Assembly: GCF_025787225.1 (NCBI RefSeq)
Contig: NZ_CP090958.1
Span: 3,024,550 to 3,088,549, forward strand
DNA from: Saxibacter everestensis
Lineage (GTDB): Bacteria > Actinomycetota > Actinomycetes > Actinomycetales > Brevibacteriaceae
Length of the DNA stretch: 64,000 nucleotides
Direction: 5' to 3'
The translations under genes were made by a program, and so were the position numbers. This document shows, in pieces, positions 9,182 through 18,007 of the stretch. The notes beneath the pieces were generated by a model, which ran no database searches, was not told the DNA's origin, and saw only the letters and a list, made by a program, of their open reading frames with translations. Position 1 is the stretch's first letter, and each line of letters opens with the position of its first letter.

Positions 9182-10419
9182 GATGCTTCCTGCCTGAGTT
9201 CATCCGCCTGGTTATGGTCGTTCGTCTGGTCACGCTCTGCCCCGGCGATAGCCGGGTACAGCTCGCGGCTGAAGGCCAGCTTCTTCAACTGGTTCAGGTC
9301 CTCGTTCGGGTCGAAGAGCGGGGTGTAACCGGCTCGCAGGTACAGTTCCCTGGCTTCGGGCTGGCGGTTGCCCGTGGTCAGGAACAGCCGTCGGTAGCCG
9401 TACTCACGCGCCGCTGCCTCGAGCTCCGCCATCACGCGCCGGGCCAGGCCCTGGCGTCGATAGTTGGTAGCTGTCCACACCCGCTTAACCTCTGCGGTCC
9501 CGGTCTCGAAGGGCCGGATCGCTCCGCCGGCCACCGGTTGGCCGTCGTGCAGCAGCAGCACAAAAGTATCCGGCCGGTTCTCCTCCTCTTCCTGATGCAG
9601 TCCCTCCAGCGCGGTCCCAGGCGCGAACACGTAGCGACTGGAGTATTCGACCGCAAGCTCGCTGCGCAGCGGAACCAGCAACGGATCGTCCGGCGCAACC
9701 TTGCGCACCTCGAGGTCCTCGGCCGGCACCCGGGTGTGCCGGGCACGCGGTGCCGGCGGCTCGGGTCGTGCGGACGGCGGCTCGGGTCGTGCAGACGGCG
9801 CAATCGATCCAGGCCTTGGAGCTGCCAGCTCGGGTGCCGAAACCCTCGCGGATGCATCGCGATCCGCCGCGTCGACATCAAAGGGAGCACGCAGCCGCAA
9901 CTCGGCCAGGAACGACGTCGTCGTTTCCAGCACTGCCTGCGCAGCCGACGTTTCGAGAACGACGCCGCCATCCGGATAACTGGTGATGTCGGCCGAACGC
10001 ACGAACCGTCCCGCGCTGATACTGGTCGCCTCCAGAATGGACAGCAACGGTTTCAGCCCGAAATCCAGCGCCAGGACGTGCGCCGTCGAACCGCCGGTCA
10101 TCAGCGGCAGAACTGCTTTGCCGCTCAGCGCGGTCATGGGTAGCAGGTCGATGAACGACTTGAGCAGCCCGGAGTAGGTTGCCTTGTAGACCGGGCTGCC
10201 GATCACCACGCCATCTGCGTCGGTCAGGGCCTGGATAGCGTGCCGGATTTCCGGATCCGAAACGTCTGCCGCGAGCAGCGGCGTGGCTGGCAGGTCGCGC
10301 ACGCTGATCGCCTGCACGTCATGGCCCTGGCCGGCGAGCAGCCGGGTGACGTAGGCCAGCAGTGCATCGGTACGCGAGGGATTCGACGGGCTGCCGGACA
10401 GCGTGACTATCTTCGCCAT
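9178..10419 (-). CDS. NAD(P)H:FMN reductase (SsuE-like) fused to GNAT acetyltransferase
   Basis: A two-domain protein of 413 residues. Residues 1-175 are an SsuE/MsuE-like flavodoxin-fold FMN reductase (TLSGSPSNPSRTDALL at the phosphate loop; GSPVYKATYSGLLKSFIDLLP at the flavin site). It probably supplies FMNH2 to the two neighbouring monooxygenases. A Pro/Ala/Arg-rich linker (about 176-230) joins it to a C-terminal GNAT domain with VKRVWTATNYRRQGLARRVM, the acetyl-CoA pyrophosphate-binding motif. The fusion of these activities is unusual. The gene overlaps the downstream monooxygenase by 4 bp. Confidence 0.87.
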   Translation of the reverse strand: MAKIVTLSGSPSNPSRTDALLAYVTRLLAGQGHDVQAISVRDLPATPLLAADVSDPEIRHAIQALTDADGVVIGSPVYKATYSGLLKSFIDLLPMTALSGKAVLPLMTGGSTAHVLALDFGLKPLLSILEATSISAGRFVRSADITSYPDGGVVLETSAAQAVLETTTSFLAELRLRAPFDVDAADRDASARVSAPELAAPRPGSIAPSARPEPPSARPEPPAPRARHTRVPAEDLEVRKVAPDDPLLVPLRSELAVEYSSRYVFAPGTALEGLHQEEEENRPDTFVLLLHDGQPVAGGAIRPFETGTAEVKRVWTATNYRRQGLARRVMAELEAAAREYGYRRLFLTTGNRQPEARELYLRAGYTPLFDPNEDLNQLKKLAFSRELYPAIAGAERDQTNDHNQADELRQEAS

Positions 10420-10421
10420 GG

Positions 10422-11834
10422 TTAGCCTTCCTCTCTTTCGGTCTGCGCTGCTTCACGCCACTTTGCCCAGTCGGACTGTCCCCGGAAGCTGCCCAGGCCC
10501 AGGTTGTCGCGCAATGTTGTTCCGGAATACTCCGTGCGGTAGACGCCACGGTTCTGCAGTTCGGGCACGACCCGGTCGACGAATTCGTCCAGGCCGCCTG
10601 GGGTCAGATGTGGCACCAGGATGAAACCGTCAACCGCGCGCTGCTGCACGAAGTCGTCCAGTTCGGCGGCGATGGACGATGGCGTCCCGATGAATGACTG
10701 CCGAGCGGTGACTTGGATGACCAGCTCGCGGATCGAGAGCTTTCCGGCGTCAGCGATACCGCGCCATTCGGTGGCCGTGGCGCGAGGATCTTTGGTGTGG
10801 CGAACCCGTCCGCGGGTGATCGAGGTGTTGTCGAAGTCGAGTTCGATATCAGGCAGCGGACCATCGGGGTCGTAGCCGCTCAGGTCCCGGCCCCAGACCT
10901 GTTCGAGGAAGGCGATGGCGCCCTGTCCCGAGACCTGTTGCAACCTGACCTGGTCGGCCCGTTCTTCAGCCTCTTTCTGGCTGTCGCCGAGGATGAAGGT
11001 GACGCCGGGGTAGACCTTCAACTCATCTTCGCCTCGACCATACTTTGCCAGCCGGCGCTTGATGTCGGCGTAGAAGACCTTGCCATCCTCCAGCGTGCTG
11101 TGCCGGGTGAAGATGACATCGGCAGCGCCAGCCGCGAACTCGCGTCCGGCGTCCGAGTCACCGGCCTGAAACACAACCGGGTGCACCTGAGGGCTGCGCG
11201 GCACCGGGAAGCGGCCAGCGATGTCGAAGAACCTGGAGCGGTGCCTGTACAGTCCGGGATCGATGGCCCCGGCTATCGGCGCACCCGCTGCCCGAGTACC
11301 GGCTATCGACGCGAACTCCTCCGGCCACGATTCCCACAGCTCCCTCGCTGTCTGGATGAAGTCGTTGGCACGGCTGTAGCGGTCGGCGTATTCCAGGTAG
11401 CCGCCGCGTCGAAAGTTCTCGCCGGTAAACGCGTCATTTGTGGTGACCACGTTCCATGCCGCCCTGCCGCCGGAAAGGTGATCGAGGGTCGCCAGTTGAC
11501 GAGCAAGTTCGTAAGGCTCGTGATACGTCGCGCTCAAGGTTCCGGCCAGACCGATGTTCTGAGTCACCGCCGCCAGCGCGGAGAGCACAGTCAGGGTATC
11601 CGGTCGGCCGACCACGTCGAGGTCGAAGATCTTCCCTCGGTGCTCGCGCAGTCGCAGCCCTTCGGCCAGAAAGAAGAAGTCGAAGAGCCCGCGCTCGGCC
11701 GATTGCGCGAGATGCCTGAACGATTCGAACTCGATATGGCTGCCGCCGGCCGGATCCGACCAGACGGTGGTGTTGTTGACACCGGGAAAATGAGCCGCCA
11801 GGTGAACCTGGCGGCGCTCTGAAGTGTTTGGCAT
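10422..11834 (-). CDS. NtaA/SnaA/DszA-family FMN-dependent monooxygenase
   Basis: A 470-residue monooxygenase of the nitrilotriacetate/dibenzothiophene-sulfone branch of the luciferase-like group. Typical segments are RGLFDFFFLAEGLRLR near residue 48, GLAGTLSATYHEPYELAR near 94, and GRAAWNVVTTNDAFTGENF near 122. It would use FMNH2 and oxygen to cleave C-S or C-N bonds. The start overlaps the TAA of the upstream ABC ATPase (TAATG). The partner reductase is probably the fusion protein immediately downstream. Confidence 0.87.
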   Translation of the reverse strand: MPNTSERRQVHLAAHFPGVNNTTVWSDPAGGSHIEFESFRHLAQSAERGLFDFFFLAEGLRLREHRGKIFDLDVVGRPDTLTVLSALAAVTQNIGLAGTLSATYHEPYELARQLATLDHLSGGRAAWNVVTTNDAFTGENFRRGGYLEYADRYSRANDFIQTARELWESWPEEFASIAGTRAAGAPIAGAIDPGLYRHRSRFFDIAGRFPVPRSPQVHPVVFQAGDSDAGREFAAGAADVIFTRHSTLEDGKVFYADIKRRLAKYGRGEDELKVYPGVTFILGDSQKEAEERADQVRLQQVSGQGAIAFLEQVWGRDLSGYDPDGPLPDIELDFDNTSITRGRVRHTKDPRATATEWRGIADAGKLSIRELVIQVTARQSFIGTPSSIAAELDDFVQQRAVDGFILVPHLTPGGLDEFVDRVVPELQNRGVYRTEYSGTTLRDNLGLGSFRGQSDWAKWREAAQTEREEG

Positions 11835-13645
11835 TAGTGTGCTCCCACTGGCTGGTTACTCTGCTGCTGGACCGCAAGCTGCTGATCTGTGATTTTCTGC
11901 CCATCTCCGAGTTGCTGTCCGGGGATAGCACCCAGGAGCCGGGCAGTGAATTCGGTCTGCGGATCTGTGAAAATCTGCGCGGTGGTGCCCTGTTCCACGA
12001 TCTTTCCGCCGGCCATCACGGCGACCCGATCTGAAATCTGCCGCACGACGGCCAGGTCGTGTGAAATGAACAGGTAGCTCAGCCCCAGCTCGACCTGCAG
12101 ATCGGTCAGCAACTGCAGAATCTGGGCCTGCACGGAAACGTCGAGCGCCGAGACCGGCTCATCGAGAACCACTAGTTCCGGCCGCAACGCCAAAGCCCGC
12201 GCGATCGCGACCCGCTGCCGCTGCCCGCCGGATAGCTCACGCGGAGTACGGGCCAGCGTTGCAGCGGGAAGTGCCACCTCATCGAGCAGTTCGATGGCGC
12301 GTATCCGGCGTGCCTTCCGGTCGCCCTGCCTGAAGGCGCGCAATGGCTCGGTGACGATCTGTTCGATCGTGAAGCGCGGATCCAGCGATGCATACGGATT
12401 CTGGTAGACGAACTGCGCGCTGCGCCGGAAGTCCCGCAACTCGCCGCGAGAGAGAGAACGAACGCTCAGTTCGCTTGTTACGTTGCCCTTCGCAGGCCTG
12501 GATAGCGCCGCGGTTGCGGATGCCGCAGCAACCCCGGATGGCGCCGCGGTTGCGGACCCGTTCCCGGATCCACTCCCGTTCCCGAACTCAGTCCCGGCGC
12601 CTCGGAACGTCACCTTCCCCGCGGTCGCCTGCTCCAGGCCGAGCACAAGGCGCGCCGTCGTGGACTTCCCAGAGCCGGATTCCCCGACGATGCCGAGCGT
12701 GCCGTGCCGAGGAACCTCGAACGACACGTTATCGACGGCGAGCGCGCCGGCAGAGTGCCTGTTGCCGAAGTCTTTGACCAGCCCGGTCGCCGAGAGGATC
12801 GCTCCCCGAGGCGCGGTGACAGCCGAACTTGCCGGTATGGCTGGCCGAAGCCGGGCGCTGTTCAGGCTCGGCGCCGCAGCCAGCAACTTCCGGGTGTACG
12901 GATGCTGCGGGTCGGCGAAAACCTCGTCTGCAGCGCCGGCCTCGACAACCCGACCGGACTGCATAACCATCAGCCGGTCGGCGCGGTCGGCGGCAACTCC
13001 GAGATCGTGAGTCACCAGGAGGACTGCGGTGCCGGTCTCCCGGGTGAGTTTGCCGAAGTGGTCGAGCACCTGGCGCTGTACGGTGACGTCCAGCGCGCTC
13101 GTCGGTTCGTCCGCGACAACCAGGGAAGGCTTGCCGGCCAGGGCGATGCCGATCAATACGCGCTGCCGCAGGCCACCGGATAGTTGATGCGGAAAGAGCG
13201 AGCTGTAGTACTCCGGGTCGGGAAGTCCGACGCTGTCGAGCACCTCGACCGAGCGGGCTCGTGCCTCGCGTTTCGGTATCCCATGCACTGTGAGCGCCTC
13301 GGTCACCTGGCTGCCGATTGTCTTTACCGGATCGAGCGAGGCACCTGGGTCCTGCGGGACGAATCCAATCCGACGTCCCCGTAGCGCGCGCCACGTCTTT
13401 TCGTTTGCCCCGCGCAGGTCTTCGCCCTCGAACTCAAGTACGTCGGCATCCACCCGTGCGTTTCCGGCCAGCAGGCCGACCAGTGCGTCGGCGGTGGTTG
13501 ACTTCCCGGAACCGGATTCGCCGACGATGGCAACCGTCTCCGCCTCGCGTACCTCGAGGTCGACGTCGTTGACGGCGTCGACCCGGCCACTGCGGGTCAG
13601 GTAGCTGACCGCCAGATGGCTTAGCTTCAGCAGCGGCCTGCTCAT
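11834..13645 (-). CDS. ABC transporter ATP-binding protein, two fused ATPase domains (DppD-DppF type)
   Basis: A 603-residue cytoplasmic protein carrying both ATPases of an oligopeptide/nickel-type importer. Each half has a Walker A motif (VGESGSGKSTT, twice), an ABC signature (LSGGLRQRV and LSGGQRQRV) and a Walker B motif (VADEPTSALD and LDEPVSALD). A Gly/Ala/Ser-rich loop interrupts the second domain after its Walker A. I chose the ATG at 13645 (MSRPLLKLSH) because it overlaps the permease stop by 4 bp. The longer frame upstream is only arginine-rich read-through of the permease. Confidence 0.92.
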   Translation of the reverse strand: MSRPLLKLSHLAVSYLTRSGRVDAVNDVDLEVREAETVAIVGESGSGKSTTADALVGLLAGNARVDADVLEFEGEDLRGANEKTWRALRGRRIGFVPQDPGASLDPVKTIGSQVTEALTVHGIPKREARARSVEVLDSVGLPDPEYYSSLFPHQLSGGLRQRVLIGIALAGKPSLVVADEPTSALDVTVQRQVLDHFGKLTRETGTAVLLVTHDLGVAADRADRLMVMQSGRVVEAGAADEVFADPQHPYTRKLLAAAPSLNSARLRPAIPASSAVTAPRGAILSATGLVKDFGNRHSAGALAVDNVSFEVPRHGTLGIVGESGSGKSTTARLVLGLEQATAGKVTFRGAGTEFGNGSGSGNGSATAAPSGVAAASATAALSRPAKGNVTSELSVRSLSRGELRDFRRSAQFVYQNPYASLDPRFTIEQIVTEPLRAFRQGDRKARRIRAIELLDEVALPAATLARTPRELSGGQRQRVAIARALALRPELVVLDEPVSALDVSVQAQILQLLTDLQVELGLSYLFISHDLAVVRQISDRVAVMAGGKIVEQGTTAQIFTDPQTEFTARLLGAIPGQQLGDGQKITDQQLAVQQQSNQPVGAH

Positions 13646-14646
13646 GATGTGCCTTCCCTTGATTGCAGAGTTCGCGACAGCTGATTCGCGGCGAGTACGA
13701 CGGCGACAACGACGAGGCCGGGTAACGTCGTCAGCCACCACGCGCTCGCCAGGAAGTCCCGTCCTTCGGCAACGAGCAGACCCCACTCGGGCTGGGGTGG
13801 AGGCGCACCGAAACCGAGGAAGCTCAGCGATGACACGGCGAGTACCGCGGTGCCGAACTCGAGGGCGGCAAGCGCCAGAACCGGGCCGGCGGCGTGCGGC
13901 AGGACGTGGCGGATGATCACCGTGCCGGTACGGACACCGGAGGCGGTAGCGGCCTCGACGAACGTGGCGTTCTTCCAGCGGATCACTTCGCCCCTGGACA
14001 GTCGTGCGAAGGAAGCCACTGCGGCGATTCCGACCGCGATCGCCACGTTGACCGTTCCGAAGCCCAACGCGGTCACGATCGCCATTGACAACAGCAGGCC
14101 TGGAATCGCCATCAGGACATCGACTATTCGCATCAGGATGTCGTCGACCCGGCCGCCGAAGAAACCTGAGATCAGGCCGATCACGACACCGACCACCAAG
14201 GAAATGGCGACCGCGATCAGGGTTGCTCGCAGCGACAATGACGAACCGTGAATCATCCGGGCCAATACGTCCCGCCCGAGTTGGTCGGTGCCGAACAGGA
14301 ACTCGGCAGACGGCGGCCGCAACCGGGCAGCCGGATTTCCCGTGATCGGGTCGGCGTCGGTGAACAGGGTCGGCACGAGCGCCCAGGCCAGCACGACGGC
14401 CAGGACGGCGACTGAGACGATCGAAGCCGACTTGCGGAGGAACCGGAAACTGCCGATGCTCGACGTCCGCCCCGTCCGCTGTCGCGCGGCGGGATTCCCC
14501 GGATAGTTCCCGCCAGCCGTTTCAGCCGGGTTTTGCTTCGAGGTTTCGGGTGCGAACGCAGACGGCCGTTCGGTTGAGCTGCTGATGCCCTCGGTCACGA
14601 TGCCGCCGGGGCTCGCGATCCGATCCCGGAGGTTGGTTTGAGTCAT
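13642..14646 (-). CDS. ABC transporter permease, DppC/OppC type
   Basis: A 334-residue inner-membrane permease. After an unusually long hydrophilic N-terminus (about 75 residues) it shows a hydrophobic segment near 78-95, then the OppC-like N-terminal motif RPPSAEFLFGTDQLGRDVLAR. The cytoplasmic EAA loop reads EAATASGVRTGTVIIRHVLP, which contacts the ATPase. About six membrane helices are present. Coupled by 4-bp overlaps to both neighbours. Probably forms a heterodimer with the permease encoded upstream. Confidence 0.92.
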   Translation of the reverse strand: MTQTNLRDRIASPGGIVTEGISSSTERPSAFAPETSKQNPAETAGGNYPGNPAARQRTGRTSSIGSFRFLRKSASIVSVAVLAVVLAWALVPTLFTDADPITGNPAARLRPPSAEFLFGTDQLGRDVLARMIHGSSLSLRATLIAVAISLVVGVVIGLISGFFGGRVDDILMRIVDVLMAIPGLLLSMAIVTALGFGTVNVAIAVGIAAVASFARLSRGEVIRWKNATFVEAATASGVRTGTVIIRHVLPHAAGPVLALAALEFGTAVLAVSSLSFLGFGAPPPQPEWGLLVAEGRDFLASAWWLTTLPGLVVVAVVLAANQLSRTLQSREGTS

Positions 14647-15734
14647 GGGATGTCCTTTTCCTGTGCCGTAACGAGCGCGAGTTCAATCGACCGGCTGGGC
14701 GTGCAGGCCGGTGCTTGTGTGCGAAGCCGAGGATCGAGCAGCGGATAGACCAGGTCAACCAGCAGGTTCACGCTCACGAAGATCAGCGCGGCAAGCAGCA
14801 CAACGCCCTGAACCACGGGAATGTCCTGCGAACCGACCGAAGCCTGCGCGAGCCGCCCGACCCCGTCCCGGGAGAACACCGTCTCGGTGACGACCGAACC
14901 GGCCAGCAGGTTGCCGACGATCACCCCGGTCATGGTCAGAGCAGGAATCGCCGCATTATGCAGCGCGTGCCGGGTGAGCAGCCCGAGCCGACTCAGCCCT
15001 TTCGCTCTGATCGCGCTGATATACGGCTGGTTCCAGGCACCCGCCAAGGATCTGGCCAGCACCTGGGCGATGGTCGCCGCGGTGGGGACGGCCAGAGTAA
15101 TCGCCGGAAGTACCAGTGACTTGATCCCCTCGGAGCCCATTGCCGGAAAGATCTGATGGCGGAAGGACAGGAACTGCAGGAGCACCAGCCCCAGCCAGAA
15201 CGATGGGATTGAGATCCCCAGCGACGGTGCCGACAGCAACAGATTCCTGAGCCAACGGCGCTGGCTGTAGGTCGCCGCGACCGCGAGGCTCACCCCGGCC
15301 ACAACCGCGAGCACAATTGCCGCTCCGGTGAGTTGCGCCGTCAGCGGCAGTGCCTGCGCGATTGCCGCGGTCACCGGCTGGCCGGTCTGGATCGACGTGC
15401 CCAGATCAAAGGTCAGCGCCTTGCCCAGCGCGATGGCGTACTGAACGACCAGCGGCTTATCCAGGTTGTACTCCGCCCGCAGCGCCTCGGCTTGTGCTGG
15501 ATCGACTGCTCCTTGTTCCCCGCCGTTGTTCAGCATGATCGCGACCGGATCACCGGGCAGCAGGAACAGGATGAGATAGCTGACAGTGAATGCCGCCCAG
15601 AGCACGACCAGCGACTGGCCAAGCCGGGCGAGCAGCCTGCGTCCCGTCGTCCGGGCCGCCGACTGGCGAACCGACGTTACCGTCGCCGGCCGGCCTTCCG
15701 ACTTCCCACGTCGCAGGGTTGATGGGGCCATCAC
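14643..15734 (-). CDS. ABC transporter permease, DppB/OppB type
   Basis: A 363-residue permease with the DppB/OppB layout: first membrane helix with LLFLLPGDPVAIML downstream at about residues 57-70, and an EAA-like loop near SAIRAKGLSRLGLLTRHALHN. About six hydrophobic segments are visible. A basic N-terminal extension precedes the first helix. Start and stop each overlap the neighbouring genes by 4 bp. It is the second transporter gene after the substrate-binding protein. Confidence 0.92.
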   Translation of the reverse strand: MMAPSTLRRGKSEGRPATVTSVRQSAARTTGRRLLARLGQSLVVLWAAFTVSYLILFLLPGDPVAIMLNNGGEQGAVDPAQAEALRAEYNLDKPLVVQYAIALGKALTFDLGTSIQTGQPVTAAIAQALPLTAQLTGAAIVLAVVAGVSLAVAATYSQRRWLRNLLLSAPSLGISIPSFWLGLVLLQFLSFRHQIFPAMGSEGIKSLVLPAITLAVPTAATIAQVLARSLAGAWNQPYISAIRAKGLSRLGLLTRHALHNAAIPALTMTGVIVGNLLAGSVVTETVFSRDGVGRLAQASVGSQDIPVVQGVVLLAALIFVSVNLLVDLVYPLLDPRLRTQAPACTPSRSIELALVTAQEKDIP

Positions 15735-17365
15735 TTCGCTGCCAGCCAGGTGTCATAGAACTGGAAACGTGAGGACGCTTCGAAGCGAAAACCGTGCACG
15801 TTCTTCGCCGTCGCTACCACCCCGGAAAGCTCGACCAGCGGGATCGAATGACCGTCTCGGATCAACAGGCTGGTGGCCTCGGCGACGAGTTTCCGGCGCT
15901 TGTCCTGATCGAGGGTGCCCTGACTTTGATCAAGCAGCTCGTCCACTTTGCCCGGCTTGCGGTAGTTGACGTTCCGGCCACCGGCGTGGAACACCGTCCG
16001 GACGATGTCCGGATCTGCCCGGGTCAGGTTGTAGAACTGGAACTCGAACTCACCGGTCTGCTGCAGGCTGCTGACCTCGTCGATAGTGGTCTTGTCCAGT
16101 TTCAGATCGAAACCGATCTGGCGCAGCTGCTGTTGCACCAGCTCGAGGAACGGCGCGTCCTGCCAGTAGGTGACTTTCACCGACAGCTTCTTGCCGTTCT
16201 TCTCCCGGATCCCGTCGGACCCCTCGGTCCAGCCTGCCTCCTCCAGCAACGCCTTGGCGCCATCCGGATCGAAGACCAGAGCCTCGGACTGATCCTGATA
16301 CAGCGGCGTCGACTTGGCCAGAGCCGAACTCGCCGGGGCCTGATGGGCGGAAAGAACCGAGGCGAGCTCCTGCCGGTTGATCCCCTTGTTGATGGCCTGG
16401 CGCACCCTGAGGTCACCGCCGATCGGTTTGGATTCGTTGGCGAAGAGGTTGTAGACGACGCCCGGGTTGGCCCGGGAAATCACCGGAAAGTCACCGGCTT
16501 CCAGGTTCGCCTCATCCTGGGCCTGAACCGCGGTGTCCAGGTCGACCTGCCCGGAGATCAGGCTGCCGTTACGCACCGAGGCTTCGGGCGTGATCGAGAT
16601 GTCGATCCCATCGAGGTAGGCGGCGCCCTCGTGGTCCGAAAGCTCCGATGGCCAGTTGTAATCATCGTTCCGCTTGAGCTTCACCGACTGGTTGTGTGTG
16701 AACGATTCCAGGGTGAAGGGGCCCGAACCGATGACCTCGCCCTCGCAACGCTGCTCCGGAGACACCTGCAGCGTGGCGTTCGCGTAGATGCCGAGCGTCA
16801 TCGTGGATGTAGCCTGCAGGAACTGCGCGTTCGGCTTGGCGAATGTGACCGCGACGGTCGAATCATCCGGAGTCTCGATCGTGTCGAGACCGGCCAGGTA
16901 GGTCGAGCCGAGGGTGGACTTCGCGCCGAGGTCAACTATGTTCTCGAAGTTCGCCTTGACCGATTCGGCATTGAACGCTGTGCCGTCGGAGAACTTCACA
17001 TCGTCGCGTAGTGCAAATGTGAAACTGGTTGAGTCGTCACTGACTTCCCAGCTTTTCGCCAACCAAGGGGTTATTTTTCCGGACTTCGGATCCTGGTCGG
17101 TCAGCGAATCGACGACCTGACGGGAAACATTCAGCGCGGTGTTGTTTCCAACCTGCTGACCGTCGAGGCACTTCGGGTCGCTGTCGTAGGCGACCCTCAG
17201 GGTGCCACCCTTTTGCGGCTTGTCACCGGACGCCGGCTTAGCAGTGTTCGCGCCGCCGCAAGCGACAAGGGCAAGAACGGCAATGGTGGCGGCGGCACCG
17301 CCGGCCGCCCGGATGACGGCGCGCTTACCGCGGCTGCCGGACGTGGGTGTGGGGACGAGGGGCAT
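15731..17365 (-). CDS. ABC transporter substrate-binding lipoprotein (SBP_bac_5)
   Basis: A 544-residue peptide/nickel-type binding protein anchored by a lipid. The signal peptide ends in the lipobox LALVAC with Cys36 as the acylated residue. A linker follows, then the family 5 binding domain beginning KGGTLRVAYDSDPKCLDGQQ. It is the first structural gene of the operon and presumably sets its specificity. Together with downstream monooxygenases the arrangement resembles the KPN_01854-type cluster (family name recalled, not searched). The ATG at 17365 follows a clear AGGAGAA ribosome site. Confidence 0.92.
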   Translation of the reverse strand: MPLVPTPTSGSRGKRAVIRAAGGAAATIAVLALVACGGANTAKPASGDKPQKGGTLRVAYDSDPKCLDGQQVGNNTALNVSRQVVDSLTDQDPKSGKITPWLAKSWEVSDDSTSFTFALRDDVKFSDGTAFNAESVKANFENIVDLGAKSTLGSTYLAGLDTIETPDDSTVAVTFAKPNAQFLQATSTMTLGIYANATLQVSPEQRCEGEVIGSGPFTLESFTHNQSVKLKRNDDYNWPSELSDHEGAAYLDGIDISITPEASVRNGSLISGQVDLDTAVQAQDEANLEAGDFPVISRANPGVVYNLFANESKPIGGDLRVRQAINKGINRQELASVLSAHQAPASSALAKSTPLYQDQSEALVFDPDGAKALLEEAGWTEGSDGIREKNGKKLSVKVTYWQDAPFLELVQQQLRQIGFDLKLDKTTIDEVSSLQQTGEFEFQFYNLTRADPDIVRTVFHAGGRNVNYRKPGKVDELLDQSQGTLDQDKRRKLVAEATSLLIRDGHSIPLVELSGVVATAKNVHGFRFEASSRFQFYDTWLAAK

Positions 17366-17781
17366 GTCGTTCTCCTGGAAAGGTCAATGACGTGGACTGT
17401 CGGCTGGCGGGGACATATTCGCGAACTCGACGCTCGGATGCGGACGCAGCGGTGACGACGCTCGGATGGACGGCCTGGCTGGCAGACGGCGGATCGGCAG
17501 CTCGCGCCGGTTCGGATCGGGGCTGCCGTGCAGACAGCTTCGGCGCGGCGCCGGTCGGACTCAAAGCGGCTTCGGCGCGGCGCCGGTCAGGTTCGAAGCT
17601 GCTTCAGCGCTGCACTGGTTCTGCCCGACGCTCGATCAGCTCGGCTAATAACGGATGCCGCGAACCGGGCGGGCGGCGGCGCGCAGTGCCGCAGGCCAGC
17701 AGCGCCGCGCGGGCGCAGCAGGGAAATCCCGCTTCGCCGGATCAGGTCGACCGGACACTATCCGCCGCGGTCGTCAGCAGC
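17366..17781 (-). other. Long 5' leader between the leader peptide and the ABC operon
   Basis: About 416 bp without a supported gene, probably transcribed as the operon leader. It contains GC-rich direct repeats (17537-17588) and would have to hold any attenuator structure. I see no run of T that would make a canonical intrinsic terminator on the minus strand. Confidence 0.4.
17537..17620. repeat. 32-bp-period direct repeats in the operon leader
   Basis: GCTTCGGCGCGGCGCCGGTC occurs at 17537-17556 and again, identical, at 17569-17588. A third, diverged unit follows with GCTTCAGCGCTGC. Each unit contains the palindrome GGCGCGGCGCC-like core. They may form alternative hairpins in the leader RNA. 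Confidence 0.5.
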
Positions 17782-17895
17782 CTAGCTGGAGGCTTGCGGG
17801 CGACGCAGTGAGCAGCAAAGGGACGACAGGCAACAGTCCAGGGCTTCGAAGCGTGAAGCGAGCGCCCAGATCTGTGAGTTGTTGCGTGCTGTCAT
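17782..17895 (-). CDS. Cysteine-rich leader peptide (putative attenuator)
   Basis: A 37-residue ORF on the minus strand upstream of the ABC/monooxygenase operon. It starts at an ATG at 17895, five bases after a good AAAGGA ribosome site, and ends at a TAG at 17782-17784. The peptide contains DCCLSSLCC, two adjacent Cys pairs near residues 20-28. Actinobacterial sulfur genes are often preceded by short Cys-rich ORFs whose stalled translation at low cysteine raises downstream expression. The composition, position and nature of the operon fit that mechanism; function is inferred. No membrane helix or known domain is present. Confidence 0.6.
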   Translation of the reverse strand: MTARNNSQIWALASRFEALDCCLSSLCCSLRRPQASS

Positions 17896-17911
17896 CGGGT
17901 TCCTTTGCGGT

Positions 17912-17930
17912 TGAGACCTGCCGGGTCTCA
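17912..17930. promoter_or_regulatory. Perfect 7-bp inverted repeat upstream of the leader peptide
   Basis: TGAGACC-TGCCG-GGTCTCA lies 17 bp upstream of the leader peptide start. It could be a repressor operator or an RNA hairpin close to the ribosome site. Which of these applies cannot be read from the sequence. Confidence 0.45.
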
Positions 17931-17990
17931 TTGGCTGACAATTGAAACTTAGTTGTCGGGTTCCTGCCCACGCAAACACCGGCGTCATCC

Positions 17991-18007
17991 CCCGTCACAT
18001 TGACGGG
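17991..18007. promoter_or_regulatory. Perfect 7-bp inverted repeat (operator candidate)
   Basis: CCCGTCA-CAT-TGACGGG is a perfect palindrome with a 3-nt centre, about 95 bp upstream of the leader peptide and 137 bp downstream of the end of the amidohydrolase gene at 18144. It may be an operator for the ABC operon or, less likely, a transcript-end hairpin. Confidence 0.4.

Noticed and set aside
15794-17011. 405-residue frame antisense to the substrate-binding protein
   Set aside because: No domain, no ribosome site; the opposite strand encodes a clear lipoprotein.
17347-17811. 154-residue plus-strand frame in the operon leader
   Set aside because: It runs through the GC-rich repeats and has no ribosome site; its residues are biased to Arg, Ala and Gly.
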